From Geobacter sp. UBA5735 (lineage in GTDB: Bacteria > Desulfobacterota > Desulfuromonadia > Geobacterales > Geobacteraceae), in contig DIFZ01000052.1 of assembly GCA_002419385.1 (NCBI GenBank), positions 1 to 64,000 of the forward strand: a DNA stretch of 64,000 nucleotides. Reading direction: 5' to 3'. The notes beneath the pieces were generated by a model that did not search any database, had not been told where the DNA came from, and saw only the letters and a program-made list of their open reading frames with translations. Position numbers and translations under genes: made by a program. Of this stretch, positions 17,751-27,954 are shown piece by piece. Every line of letters begins with the position of its first letter. Within the stretch, counting starts at the first letter, position 1.

Positions 17751-18287
17751 TTAGAAGGGCAGCTTGCCGTATCCGAGGAGAGAATACGTAGGCAGTATGA
17801 GTCCCACGAGTGACAGGATAACCAGCATCCAGCCAAGCAGTTTCGCAGAGGCTTTGCCATAGGTAACCATCCAGATCGTGATCGTCAGGATGGCGAAAAT
17901 ACCCATTGCAGCGCCGAAGAAGTTGCTGATGCCGATAAAGGTCGTACCATCCGGTTTGACGCCGGCGCCGGTGAAGAAGAAGTAAGAGGCGATTGCCAGA
18001 ATAACCGTCATCATTATACAGAGCCAACCCAATGAACGCAGGTCTTCGACCCCGGACAGAATGATGTAGCAGATAGTACAGTACACAACGCCAAAGGGAA
18101 TCAGCAGGGTCGCGGTAAATGCATCACTGCCGAACATAGGCGTGGCCTGCATGAGGCCGCCTGCTATCACGGTAACACCGACAACACCAGCAATAAACCC
18201 GCAGGTCCGTCCTTCACCATGGCCGAGGTAAAACATCCCGATCGGGAACCACAACATCGCGATTGTTGCAAGCAGTACTAACGTCAT
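17751..18287 (-). CDS. AmiS/UreI-family-like membrane channel or transporter
   Basis: A 178-residue integral membrane protein with six hydrophobic segments, the size and topology of the AmiS/UreI family of proton-gated urea and short-amide channels. The stretch VEDLRSLGWLCIMMTV resembles the conserved GLDxRxLGW segment of that family. The ATG at 18287 has GGAGG 8 nt upstream; an upstream TTG is less likely. A consensus sigma-54 promoter lies about 230 nt upstream and a strong terminator follows, so the gene is monocistronic. Nitrogen-related substrates (urea, amides) fit both family and promoter, but no urease or amidase gene is in the window. Family assignment is by pattern only. Confidence 0.65.
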   Translation of the reverse strand: MTLVLLATIAMLWFPIGMFYLGHGEGRTCGFIAGVVGVTVIAGGLMQATPMFGSDAFTATLLIPFGVVYCTICYIILSGVEDLRSLGWLCIMMTVILAIASYFFFTGAGVKPDGTTFIGISNFFGAAMGIFAILTITIWMVTYGKASAKLLGWMLVILSLVGLILPTYSLLGYGKLPF

Positions 18288-18514
18288 CCTTTTTTCCTCC
18301 CTCAAATAAAATAATGTTACCCGTCAACACACTTCCTTACATGACAAAACACCACCAGACATCTTACAATCTACGCCCCGGAATCCCCCCTTTCGTAAAG
18401 TTTTTCGACAAAACATTGAATCCGGGAGGTCCACCAACCGGGAGGACATCCCCAGGGAATCAGGAAATCCCACACCCGGCCACCCGGACAGGTCAAAACG
18501 TTGTTTTGTTACAA

Positions 18515-18530
18515 AGCAATTAGGGTGCCA
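18515..18530 (-). promoter_or_regulatory. Sigma-54 (-24/-12) promoter upstream of the AmiS/UreI-like gene
   Basis: The minus strand reads TGGCAC-CCTAA-TTGCT, a full match to the TGGCAC-N5-TTGCW consensus with the invariant GG and GC 10 nt apart. The predicted start near 18504 gives a roughly 215-nt 5' leader. The 477-nt gap 18288-18764 holds this site and no gene that I can support. Confidence 0.7.
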
Positions 18531-18764
18531 ACATGTTTTGGCGTATCCAGGGAGCAGTTGACGGCCGTTCCGCTTAAACGATGTTCAATTTAGGGACGTT
18601 TTTTCCAGCCCCATGAAATATCTGCGGGCTTCACACTGGAATGCTCAGCACATCGCTATGTTATTTTTCAGAACATTTTTCTATTATAGAACAGTTGCCG
18701 TGGCACTATTGGAATGAAAACACGAACAGAGGAAGGAAGAACGATAATCGTCGGGCAAGCCGGC

Positions 18765-19886
18765 TCAATAGAGTTCGAAGCGCAACAGTCGGCACTCGAT
18801 CGGGCCGTTGAAGAGCACGATCCTGCGGGATGCCTTCAGTCCCACATGCTTGGCCAGTTCCGGGCTGCCGGTCAGGAGATAGGCGGTATAGCCGGAGAAA
18901 CGGCGTTTCATGACATCGCCGATCTCCCGGTAGAGCGGTTTGAGGGCTTCTTCCTCACCGAGCCTGACACCGTAGGGTGGGTTGAAGACCAGGACACCCG
19001 TCTGTTCCGGCGGGATGAACCTGTTCAGTTCTCCGACACGGAAATCGATCAGTCGGTCCACCCCTGCCCTGTCGCCGTTGCGGCAGGCGCTGCGTATGGC
19101 TCCGGCCGAAGCGTCGCTGCCGATGATAGGCGCCGGGACGGAGTCGCGAAACCGGCTCCGGGCCTCGTCGAGCAGGCCCTGCCAGACGCCGGGAGCGAAG
19201 CCGGGCCAGCGCTGGAAGCCGAACCCCGTGCGGGTGAGTCCCGGCGGGCGTCCTGACGCCTTGAGCGCCGCCTCGATGGGGATCGTGCCTGCCCCGCACA
19301 TAGGGTCAACCAGCGGAGCCGTGGCGTCCCACCCGGTAAGGCCGATAATGGCTGCGGCAAGGGTTTCCCTGAGCGGGGCCTCTTTCCGGTCCAGCCGGTA
19401 GCCCCTCTTGTCCAGGCCGGTGCCCGAGGTATCGAGGCTGATGGTGCAGCGGTTGCGGACCAGGTGGACGTTGACCAGCAGGTCGGGGTCGCGCGCGTCC
19501 ACGCTGGGCCTGCGGCCGCAGCGGTCACGGATGGCGTCCACAATGGCATCCTTGGTCTTGAGGGCGACGAAGCCTGAATGCTTCAGTGAAGAATCGCGCA
19601 GGTTGCAGCTGACCGCCAGTGTCATGTCGGGATTCAGGTAGCTCAACCAGGGGAGCTCCCGGACCCGTTCATAGAGCATCTGCTGGGTGTCGCACGGGAA
19701 CTCGCCCAAGGGCAGCAGGATCCGCTGTGCCGTGCGCAGCCAGAGGTTGGCCCGGTAGCAGTCCGCAAGGTCCCCCGAGAAGCGTACGCCGCCCTTCTCC
19801 ACCATCGGCTGCCGAATGCCCAACCCTGCCAGCTCAGCTGCGACCAGTTCTTCCAGACCTTTTGCCGCAGTGGCAAAGAATTGCAT
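18765..19886 (-). CDS. THUMP-domain class I SAM-dependent RNA methyltransferase
   Basis: A 373-residue enzyme of the RlmL/YpsC type, expected to methylate a guanine N2 in 23S rRNA. The N-terminal ferredoxin-like/THUMP half spans about 1-160, with FFATAAKGLEELVAAELAGLG at the start. The C-terminal Rossmann methyltransferase shows VDPMCGAGTIPIEAAL (about 193-208) and the catalytic NPPYG at 302-306. It is shorter than E. coli RlmL because the second methyltransferase domain is absent. It starts just beyond the rpoD terminator. Confidence 0.88.
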   Translation of the reverse strand: MQFFATAAKGLEELVAAELAGLGIRQPMVEKGGVRFSGDLADCYRANLWLRTAQRILLPLGEFPCDTQQMLYERVRELPWLSYLNPDMTLAVSCNLRDSSLKHSGFVALKTKDAIVDAIRDRCGRRPSVDARDPDLLVNVHLVRNRCTISLDTSGTGLDKRGYRLDRKEAPLRETLAAAIIGLTGWDATAPLVDPMCGAGTIPIEAALKASGRPPGLTRTGFGFQRWPGFAPGVWQGLLDEARSRFRDSVPAPIIGSDASAGAIRSACRNGDRAGVDRLIDFRVGELNRFIPPEQTGVLVFNPPYGVRLGEEEALKPLYREIGDVMKRRFSGYTAYLLTGSPELAKHVGLKASRRIVLFNGPIECRLLRFELY

Positions 19887-19913
19887 GCTGCCTCCTCACA
19901 TATAGATGAGCTG

Positions 19914-19946
19914 AAAAAAAGGCCATGCCGATCTTTCGGCACGGCC
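19914..19946 (-). terminator. Terminator of the rpsU-cvpA-dnaG-rpoD operon
   Basis: On the minus strand GGCCGTGCCG/CGGCATGGCC (10-bp stem with one mismatch or wobble, 6-nt loop) is followed by seven T residues. It lies about 60 nt past the rpoD stop. Confidence 0.9.
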
Positions 19947-19961
19947 GTACTGCTTGACCAT

Positions 19962-19992
19962 CCGCCCCCCTTGTACGATACAAGGGGGGCGG
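19962..19992. repeat. Perfect inverted repeat between rpoD and its terminator
   Basis: A 14-bp perfect stem CCGCCCCCCTTGTA and its complement are separated by a 3-nt loop, 12 nt past the rpoD stop codon. There is no T-run. It could protect the rpoD mRNA 3' end or act with the following terminator. Confidence 0.65.
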
Positions 19993-20003
19993 GGGGTAGG
20001 TCG

Positions 20004-21764
<1,761 letters not shown>

Positions 21765-21807
21765 CCGGTTCACCTCGTTATTACCACAATCGAAACTGGT
21801 TAGTAGT

Positions 21808-23550
21808 CTATGTCATGCGGGATTTCCTGGCACGCAGGGAATCGATCCTCTTCAACAGTGTCTGGAATTCATCGCTGTCGGGATCCGTCTGTGCCAGCCT
21901 CATCCTCAATGCCCTGATTTCTTTCAGGGCAATTTTCTCCAATGTCTGACAGCACTGCTCGAACGCCTTGCGCACATCCATCGCTTCGAGGTGGTCCTCC
22001 TCGACCAGCAGTGCGGCAAGCCGGCTGCGCTCTTCGCCCGATACCACTCTATCGAGTATTTCCGACCAGTCAATAGCAGCCCCGGCAACGACCCGGGACA
22101 CGATATCCTCAGCCATGGGCAGCAGTGCCGGACTGAAAATACGCTCCGGCCCGAAATCGGCGACAAGATGGACTATTTCGGTATATTTCCCCATCAGGGA
22201 AAGCAACATTTCCTCCGCGCCGACAACTCTGTTCACCCGCGCTTTAGCCGGAGGACCGGGAGCCGCAGCCCTGCCCGCCTTCCGTCTGACGTCGCTTTCC
22301 TCTATGGCCAGTACTCGTGCAATCTCTCTGACATACAGGTCCCGCTCAACCTGGTCGGCAATCTTGCCGAGACGGGGCGTGAGCTCCGACAGGATCGCAA
22401 CCTTGCCCTCCACACTGCCGATTTCATGCTGACGGCACAGATCACGGAAGAAGAACTCGAAGACCGGCTTGGCTTCACCAACCACTCTGGTGAAGGACTC
22501 GACACCGTACCGCTCCAGAAACGTGTCCGGGTCTTCATCGGGGGGCATCTGGACGACCGAGGCCGGAAAACCTCCTTCCAGGAACAGGTCCATGGCCCTG
22601 AGCGTCGCCTTTTTCCCGGCCTTGTCGGCGTCGAACAGGAGCAGGGCCTTACCGGCAAAGCGTTTCAACAGCTTGAGATGGCTCTCGGTAAGCGCGGTTC
22701 CGCAGGTTGCGACCACATTGCGGAAACCGGCGCGAAACAGGGCCAGATGGTCAAAATACCCCTCGACGATGAACGCCTCGCCCTTCTCCCTGATGGCGTG
22801 CTTTGCCGTTCCCATGCCGAACAGCACATCGCTCTTGCGATAGATCGGCGACTCGGGCGAGTTGAGGTACTTGGGCAGGGAGTCGTCCAGGACCCTGCCG
22901 CCGAAGCCTATGGGACGGCCCTGCAAGTCGGTGATGGGGAACAGCAACCGGTTCCTGAAACCGTCGTAGTAGCCGCCCCTGTCCCTCCTCCGCAGGAGAC
23001 CGATTTTTTCGGCTTCCTCAAGGGGGATTCTTTTTCTTTCCAAATATCGTGCCAAGCCATCCCAGGAATCAGGTGCAAAACCGAGCCGGTATACACGCGC
23101 GGTCTCACCGTCAACACCCCTGCGCTGCAGGTATGCGCGACCGGGCTCGCCCGCCTTACTCTCCAGCAGGACCTTTTCATAGTAGCGGACCGCTGTTTCG
23201 TGAACCTCGTAGAGATGTTCGCGTTCGTCCGCCCGGCGCTTTTCTGCGTCAGTCTGGGGCCGGTCGGGGATTTCCACCCCCACCCTGCGCGCCAGGAAGC
23301 GGACAGCTTCCGGAAAAGCCATGCCCTCAATGCGCATGATAAAGCTCACGACGTCCCCGCCGACGCCGCAGCCGAAACAATGGTAAATACCTTTCGCCGG
23401 ATTCACGTTGAACGACGGCGTTTTTTCCGTATGAAACGGACAGAGCCCCAGATAGTTGACACCGGACTTTTTCAGCCCGACATACTCGGCTATGACTTCC
23501 AGAATGGAAGCCCGCTCGCGGACTTCGCGAACTTTTTCATCAGGAATCAT
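21808..23550 (-). CDS. dnaG: DNA primase
   Basis: A 580-residue primase that makes RNA primers at the replication fork. The N-terminal zinc finger has CPFHTEKTPSF and YHCFGCGVGGD. The TOPRIM catalytic core shows VEGYFDHLALF and LLFDADKAGKKA. The C-terminal part is the helicase-binding domain. The ATG at 23550 is chosen because MIPDEKVREVRERASI is the family's normal start; an upstream extension overlaps cvpA. It lies between cvpA and rpoD in the operon. Confidence 0.96.
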   Translation of the reverse strand: MIPDEKVREVRERASILEVIAEYVGLKKSGVNYLGLCPFHTEKTPSFNVNPAKGIYHCFGCGVGGDVVSFIMRIEGMAFPEAVRFLARRVGVEIPDRPQTDAEKRRADEREHLYEVHETAVRYYEKVLLESKAGEPGRAYLQRRGVDGETARVYRLGFAPDSWDGLARYLERKRIPLEEAEKIGLLRRRDRGGYYDGFRNRLLFPITDLQGRPIGFGGRVLDDSLPKYLNSPESPIYRKSDVLFGMGTAKHAIREKGEAFIVEGYFDHLALFRAGFRNVVATCGTALTESHLKLLKRFAGKALLLFDADKAGKKATLRAMDLFLEGGFPASVVQMPPDEDPDTFLERYGVESFTRVVGEAKPVFEFFFRDLCRQHEIGSVEGKVAILSELTPRLGKIADQVERDLYVREIARVLAIEESDVRRKAGRAAAPGPPAKARVNRVVGAEEMLLSLMGKYTEIVHLVADFGPERIFSPALLPMAEDIVSRVVAGAAIDWSEILDRVVSGEERSRLAALLVEEDHLEAMDVRKAFEQCCQTLEKIALKEIRALRMRLAQTDPDSDEFQTLLKRIDSLRARKSRMT

Positions 23551-23563
23551 CGTGTGCCACCAG

Positions 23564-24124
23564 TCATGAAGACATGCCCGAACCGTTCTGCCGCCCGCCG
23601 CGTACCGGACGCTTCGAGGGGAGCGGCACCCTGTCCTGCCGCTCCTGTCCAGGCGTCTTCCACCACGAAAGCAGCTCTGTCCCGCAGACGGCAAAGGGTT
23701 TCGCCGAGGCCGATCCTGCAACGCTCCGTTGCACTTTTTCCGGGGCCGGTTCACGAGCGGCCAGGCTCAGCACGATGCTCAGCACCAGAGCCCCCTCCAG
23801 CAATCCGAGGAACAAGCCGGCCATGCGATTGACGGTTCCGAGAAGAATTATCTTGAAAAAAGTGGTCAGCACGTACCCGAGAAAGAAGAAGAACAAACCG
23901 ATTGTCACGAAGATCAGCCCGAAGGCGAGGGCAGGCAGCACGAGACGGGGAAGGTGTATATGGGAGCCGACAGCAGCGGCGACAGGTCCGCAATACGCAA
24001 AGGCGACCCAGCCGCCAATGACAAGCCCCAGAATACAGCAAACCTCCCTGACCAGCCCTTTCATGAATCCTTTTACCGCAAAGCCCAGTAAAACAACCCA
24101 GATCAGGATATCAACGAGGTTCAT
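23564..24124 (-). CDS. cvpA: CvpA-family membrane protein
   Basis: A 186-residue protein with four membrane helices starting at NLVDILIWVVLLGFAVKGFM, the typical CvpA/colicin V production opening with its conserved KGF-KGLVRE turn. A second family hallmark, NRMAGLFLGLLEGALVLSIV, is present. The C-terminus is polar and basic. CvpA proteins are conserved inner-membrane proteins tied to envelope homeostasis, with no settled biochemical role. The ATG at 24124 removes an upstream stretch without membrane character. It lies inside the rpsU-dnaG-rpoD operon. Confidence 0.88.
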   Translation of the reverse strand: MNLVDILIWVVLLGFAVKGFMKGLVREVCCILGLVIGGWVAFAYCGPVAAAVGSHIHLPRLVLPALAFGLIFVTIGLFFFFLGYVLTTFFKIILLGTVNRMAGLFLGLLEGALVLSIVLSLAAREPAPEKVQRSVAGSASAKPFAVCGTELLSWWKTPGQERQDRVPLPSKRPVRGGRQNGSGMSS

Positions 24125-24293
24125 TCCGCACTCTCTGGAAAAAGCCTTAAAGTGAAAGAAGGGGCAGATCGTCGAGATTGCCCCCACCTTCCAGCTGCGT
24201 ATTTGAAAGACTGTCACGAAAAAGGTGTTCTGAACGCATGCCGCATCAGCCACTCTCCATCGCGAAAGATTTTGTACAGCAACACCGGAAATG

Positions 24294-24491
24294 CTAATCC
24301 ATTATTTTCCGCTGCTTCTTCAAAGCCCGTTTGCGGGCGGCGATTGCTTTTTTCTTCTTCTTGATACTCGGTTTTTCGTAATGTTCGCGCTTCCGGACTT
24401 CAGATAGAATTCCGGCTTTTTCACACTGTTTTTTGAATCGTTTCAGCGCAAGTTCAAACGATTCAGTTTCCTTTACCCTTACTCCCGGCAT
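24294..24491 (-). CDS. rpsU: 30S ribosomal protein S21
   Basis: A 65-residue, strongly basic protein starting PGVRVKETESFELALKRFKK and ending in a Lys-rich KKKKKAIAARKRALKKQRK tail, as usual for S21. It helps initiation-complex formation on the 30S subunit near the anti-Shine-Dalgarno end of 16S rRNA. It is the promoter-proximal gene of the rpsU-cvpA-dnaG-rpoD operon, with the promoter about 90 nt upstream. Confidence 0.97.
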   Translation of the reverse strand: MPGVRVKETESFELALKRFKKQCEKAGILSEVRKREHYEKPSIKKKKKAIAARKRALKKQRKIMD

Positions 24492-24579
24492 CCATATTCC
24501 CCTCCCTCCTATATTTGAATTTTGTCCTTATATGGTCACTTCGAACTGCGGACAGGGGATGGTAATGTAAAGAAAAGCC

Positions 24580-24607
24580 ATGATAACATCGGATTTTAAC
24601 TTGTCAA
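24580..24607 (-). promoter_or_regulatory. Sigma-70 promoter of the rpsU operon
   Basis: On the minus strand TTGACA and TATCAT are separated by 16 nt. The site is between hisE and rpsU and leads into rpsU-cvpA-dnaG-rpoD. Confidence 0.75.
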
Positions 24608-24644
24608 GAAAAATATTCCGTTTTTTGCTGTCGCGATAAAAAAA

Positions 24645-25001
24645 TCACCGCTTCCTGGATTCTTTTTCCTCAATCCCCGAGATGCCGAAGCGTCGTCGCA
24701 GCTCGGCGTAGATTTCCTCCGGCTCGATATCATAGTAGCCGAGCAATACCAGCAGATGATAGAGCAGATCCGCGGTTTCATAGACGATTTCGTCCCTGTT
24801 CCCGCCCTTGCCGGCGATCACCAGCTCTACCGCCTCTTCGCCCATCTTCTTGAGAATGGTGTCGATTCCCTTTCGCAGGAGAGATACCGTATACGACGAA
24901 TCGGAAGGATTTGACTTCCGCTCCTGAACAACCCTGTAGAGGGCATCGACTATGTTGTCGGCATGTCCGCGCGCTGTTCCCCTGCCACCGGTTGACATCA
25001 T
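24645..25001 (-). CDS. hisE: Phosphoribosyl-ATP pyrophosphatase
   Basis: A 118-residue MazG-like helical enzyme that catalyses step 2 of histidine synthesis (PR-ATP to PR-AMP plus PPi). The hallmark MGEEAVELVIAGKGGNRDEI with its acidic metal ligands, followed by YETADLLYHLLVLL, is clear. It is a stand-alone HisE, not fused to HisI. It overlaps hisF by 4 nt (ATGA) and ends the his gene array. A HisI partner for step 3 is not found in the window. Confidence 0.96.
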   Translation of the reverse strand: MMSTGGRGTARGHADNIVDALYRVVQERKSNPSDSSYTVSLLRKGIDTILKKMGEEAVELVIAGKGGNRDEIVYETADLLYHLLVLLGYYDIEPEEIYAELRRRFGISGIEEKESRKR

Positions 25002-25759
25002 ATCCTCACCGCCACGCCTTTCTGTAGCAGATATTCCTTTGCCTCTCCGATCGTGTATTCGCGATAGTGGAAAATCGACGCTGCCAGGCAGGCGCTGGCG
25101 CCCCCGGCGGTGAATCCCTCGTACAGGTGTTCCAGGCCACCCACACCGCCCGAAGCAATCACGGGGATGGCGACAGCGTCAACTACGGTGCGGGTCAGGG
25201 GCAGGTCGTAGCCGTCCTTTGTGCCGTCGCAGTCCATGCTGGTCAGGAGAATCTCACCGGCCCCGAATTCCTCCATCCGCTGAGCCCACTCCACGGCATC
25301 GATGCCGGTAGCATTCCTGCCGCCATGAGTATAGACTTCCCAGCGGTCCTCTCCCGGCACCCGCCTGGCGTCGATGGCCACCACGGTGCACTGGGAGCCG
25401 AACCGTTCCGCGGCCTCCTTGACGAATTCGGGACGATGGACAGCGGCGGTATTGATGGAAACCTTGTCCGCACCCGCGTTCAGCAGTCTGCGGATATCCT
25501 CGACAGCGCGGACTCCGCCGCCCACGGTCAGCGGCATGAAGACGCGCTCCGCAGTCCGGCGCACAACGTCGATGAGTATATCCCGCTGGTCAGATGACGC
25601 GGTTATGTCGAGGAACGTCAGTTCATCGGCACCCTGGCGGTCATAGATTTCTGCTATCTCGACGGGATCGCCGGCATCGCGCAGTTCCAGGAACTGCACC
25701 CCCTTGACAACCCGCCCCCCCTTCACATCGAGACAGGGTATTATTCGCTTGGTCAGCAT
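24998..25759 (-). CDS. hisF: Imidazole glycerol phosphate synthase, cyclase subunit
   Basis: A 253-residue TIM barrel that forms IGP and AICAR from PRFAR and the ammonia delivered by HisH. The N-terminal IPCLDVKGGRVVKGVQF, the half-barrel phosphate motif VGGGVRAVEDIRRLLNAGAD, and VIASGGVGGLEHLYEG are all present. It lies 109 nt after hisA (gap with repeat copy at 25814-25839) and is 4-nt coupled to hisE. Confidence 0.98.
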   Translation of the reverse strand: MLTKRIIPCLDVKGGRVVKGVQFLELRDAGDPVEIAEIYDRQGADELTFLDITASSDQRDILIDVVRRTAERVFMPLTVGGGVRAVEDIRRLLNAGADKVSINTAAVHRPEFVKEAAERFGSQCTVVAIDARRVPGEDRWEVYTHGGRNATGIDAVEWAQRMEEFGAGEILLTSMDCDGTKDGYDLPLTRTVVDAVAIPVIASGGVGGLEHLYEGFTAGGASACLAASIFHYREYTIGEAKEYLLQKGVAVRI

Positions 25760-25813
25760 CGATTCTCTCCAGCAACTTCTGCAACGGCAAGACCCAATGC
25801 CTGCCCGGACGAA

Positions 25814-25839
25814 GGGCGCTCACAGGGGGGCGCCCCTAC
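25814..25839. repeat. Dispersed GC-rich palindromic repeat (copy B)
   Basis: GGGCGC and GCGCCC arms flank CACAGG in the hisA-hisF gap, ending in CCCCTAC. It shares modules with the copies at 17127, 27303 and 57103. Confidence 0.55.
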
Positions 25840-25868
25840 AATGGAATGTTCGGAAATCTGCCCATCAA

Positions 25869-26594
25869 TCATTCTTTCGTGAGCGCAATGGCATCGGCCA
25901 GGCTGAACGCGCCGGTGTACAGTGCCTTGCCCGTTATCACTCCGGTCACGCCGCTCGCTTCAATCGCCATAAGGCCGGCTATATCGGCCAGGGTCGAAAC
26001 GCCTCCCGAAGCGATGACGGGAATTGAAATCGCTTCGGCCAGCTCCTGGGTTGCCTCGATGTTGGGCCCGCTGAGCATGCCGTCACGGGCGATGTCAGTA
26101 TAAATGATGGCAGCCACCCCGTACCCCTCGAACCGCAAGGCCAGCTCGCGAGCGGAGACGTCGGTCACCTCCGCCCATCCCTGAACGGCAACCATGCCGT
26201 TTTTGGCATCGATGCCCACGACGATGCGGCCGGGAAAACGGCGGCATGCGTCCTCGACCAGAAGGGGGTTCCGTTGGGCAGCGGTGCCCAGGATAACCCT
26301 GCCGATGCCGAGGGACAAATAGGCCTCGATCGTGGCCAGGTCGCGAATCCCCCCGCCCAGCTGGGTGGGAATGGTGACAGCCCGGACGATCTCCTCAATG
26401 GAGGAACGGTTCCTGGGCTCGCCGGCAAAAGCGCCGTTGAGGTCGACGATATGGAGCAGTTCAGCTCCCTGCTCCTGCCAGGCATGCGCCTGTTCGGCAG
26501 GGCTGTCGCAGAAAACCGTGTCGCGCTCCATGAGCCCCTGTTCCAGGCGGACGCACCGACCGTCCTTCAGGTCTATGGCCGGGATAACTATCAT
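25869..26594 (-). CDS. hisA: ProFAR isomerase
   Basis: A 241-residue TIM barrel that isomerises ProFAR to PRFAR in histidine synthesis. It shows VIPAIDLKDGRCVRLEQG at the N-terminus, LGGGIRDLATIEAYLSLGI in the first phosphate-binding half, and VIASGGVSTLADI in the second. It overlaps hisH by 4 nt. Confidence 0.98.
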   Translation of the reverse strand: MIVIPAIDLKDGRCVRLEQGLMERDTVFCDSPAEQAHAWQEQGAELLHIVDLNGAFAGEPRNRSSIEEIVRAVTIPTQLGGGIRDLATIEAYLSLGIGRVILGTAAQRNPLLVEDACRRFPGRIVVGIDAKNGMVAVQGWAEVTDVSARELALRFEGYGVAAIIYTDIARDGMLSGPNIEATQELAEAISIPVIASGGVSTLADIAGLMAIEASGVTGVITGKALYTGAFSLADAIALTKE

Positions 26595-27217
26595 TTCATC
26601 TCTCCGAAGTTTTTCAGGATGGCAAGCCCCTTTTCCTGGGACTTTTCCGGATGGAACTGGGTGGCGACGATGTTGTCCTTCCAGACCGAGGAACAGAATT
26701 CGCCGCCGTAATCCGTCGTGGTCGCCACGACAGAAGGGTCATCCGGCTTGACATAGTAGGAATGCACGAAATAGAAATTGGAGCCGTCGGCAATTCCCGC
26801 GAGAGCCGGCGGCCGGCGCTTGATGGCAAGCTGGTTCCAGCCCATGTGGGGGACCTTGAGGTCTTCGTCCCCGTCCTTCAGCCCATCGGCAAAACGGACC
26901 ACCCTGCCCGGGATGACATCCAGCCCTCGGTGAAGGCCGAACTCCTCGCTTTCGGTAAAGAGCAGCTGCAGACCGAGGCAGATGCCGAGGAAAGGCCGGC
27001 CCTCACGGATCACCCGGAGAATCGGCTCGATGAACCCCCCCTCCTCCAGGTTCCGGATGCAGTCGCGGAAGGCGCCGACACCGGGAAGGACTACCCGCTC
27101 CGCCTCCAGCACCACCTTGGGATCGGAGGTAACCCGCGCCTCGTAGCCGACCTTCTCGAAGGCCTTCTGCACCGAGCGCAGGTTGCCCATGCCGTAATCG
27201 ATTATCGCTATCATCAC
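26591..27217 (-). CDS. hisH: Imidazole glycerol phosphate synthase, glutaminase subunit
   Basis: A 208-residue class I glutamine amidotransferase that supplies ammonia to HisF. The catalytic Cys is in FLGICLGLQLLFTESEE, and the His/Glu pair is in ATQFHPEKSQEKG. The opening IAIIDYGMGNLRSVQKAFEKVG is typical. Two adjacent ATG codons are possible starts. It is coupled to hisA and separated from hisB by 132 nt containing a repeat. Confidence 0.98.
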   Translation of the reverse strand: MMIAIIDYGMGNLRSVQKAFEKVGYEARVTSDPKVVLEAERVVLPGVGAFRDCIRNLEEGGFIEPILRVIREGRPFLGICLGLQLLFTESEEFGLHRGLDVIPGRVVRFADGLKDGDEDLKVPHMGWNQLAIKRRPPALAGIADGSNFYFVHSYYVKPDDPSVVATTTDYGGEFCSSVWKDNIVATQFHPEKSQEKGLAILKNFGEMK

Positions 27218-27302
27218 TACCTCTGCTATCTTAAGGACAAAAAATCCCTGATCTCCTGCACATCATTATCACCGGCATCATAAATTCATTGGGACTTCGT
27301 AG

Positions 27303-27354
27303 ACACCCCCCTGTGGGTGCCCTTCATTCGCGCAGGCGGAGGCCTGCCCCTACA
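27303..27354. repeat. Dispersed GC-rich palindromic repeat (copy C), reaching the hisB stop codon
   Basis: Modules GTGGGTGCCC and AGGCCTGCCCCTAC are seen. On the minus strand the repeat edge reads GTAGGGGCAGG, and its TAG is the stop codon of hisB. Confidence 0.6.
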
Positions 27355-27937
27355 GTTGCCCCTTGGTGGAGAGCACGCCCGTTATCCTGGAATCCAGGCG
27401 GGTGGCCCCGTCCAGCGCCCGGGCAAACGCCTTGAAGCACGCTTCCACGATATGGTGCACATTTTCGCCGTACTCCAGGTTCAGGTGAAGATTCAGGCCG
27501 CCGGTACCGGCAAACGCCTGGAAAAATTCACGCGCCAGCTCCACGTCGAACTCGCCGATCTTCACCTTGGGCAGGGGAACGTTGAAGCACAGGTACGGAC
27601 GGCCGGACAGGTCGATGGTCGCGGAAACAAGGGTCTCGTCCATGGGCACCGTGGCCTGGCCATACCGGCACACACCCTCTTTCCCGCCAAGGGCGCGTTT
27701 CAATGCTTCGCCCATGACGATGCCGATGTCCTCCACGGTATGATGGAAGTCGATATCGACATCCCCCTGGGCCTCCACCTGCAGATCGAACAGGCCGTGC
27801 CTGGCAAACAGGTCCAGCATGTGATCGAGAAACGGCACCGAGGTGCAGACCGTGGCCTCACCGGTACCGTCAAGTCCGAGGGAGAGCCTGATGCGGGTTT
27901 CCCTGGTCACTCTTTCCACAACGGCGGTTCTTGGCAT
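27350..27937 (-). CDS. hisB: Imidazoleglycerol-phosphate dehydratase
   Basis: A 195-residue monofunctional HisB (no phosphatase domain) that dehydrates IGP to imidazole acetol phosphate. The two metal-binding histidine motifs are FHHTVEDIGI and HHIVEACFKAF. The typical N-terminal RVTRETRIRLSLGLDG and PFLDHMLDLFARHG are present. It follows hisC by 17 nt. Its stop codon is supplied by the edge of a dispersed repeat. Confidence 0.98.
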   Translation of the reverse strand: MPRTAVVERVTRETRIRLSLGLDGTGEATVCTSVPFLDHMLDLFARHGLFDLQVEAQGDVDIDFHHTVEDIGIVMGEALKRALGGKEGVCRYGQATVPMDETLVSATIDLSGRPYLCFNVPLPKVKIGEFDVELAREFFQAFAGTGGLNLHLNLEYGENVHHIVEACFKAFARALDGATRLDSRITGVLSTKGQL

Positions 27938-27954
27938 GAATCCTCCTTGTTCGA

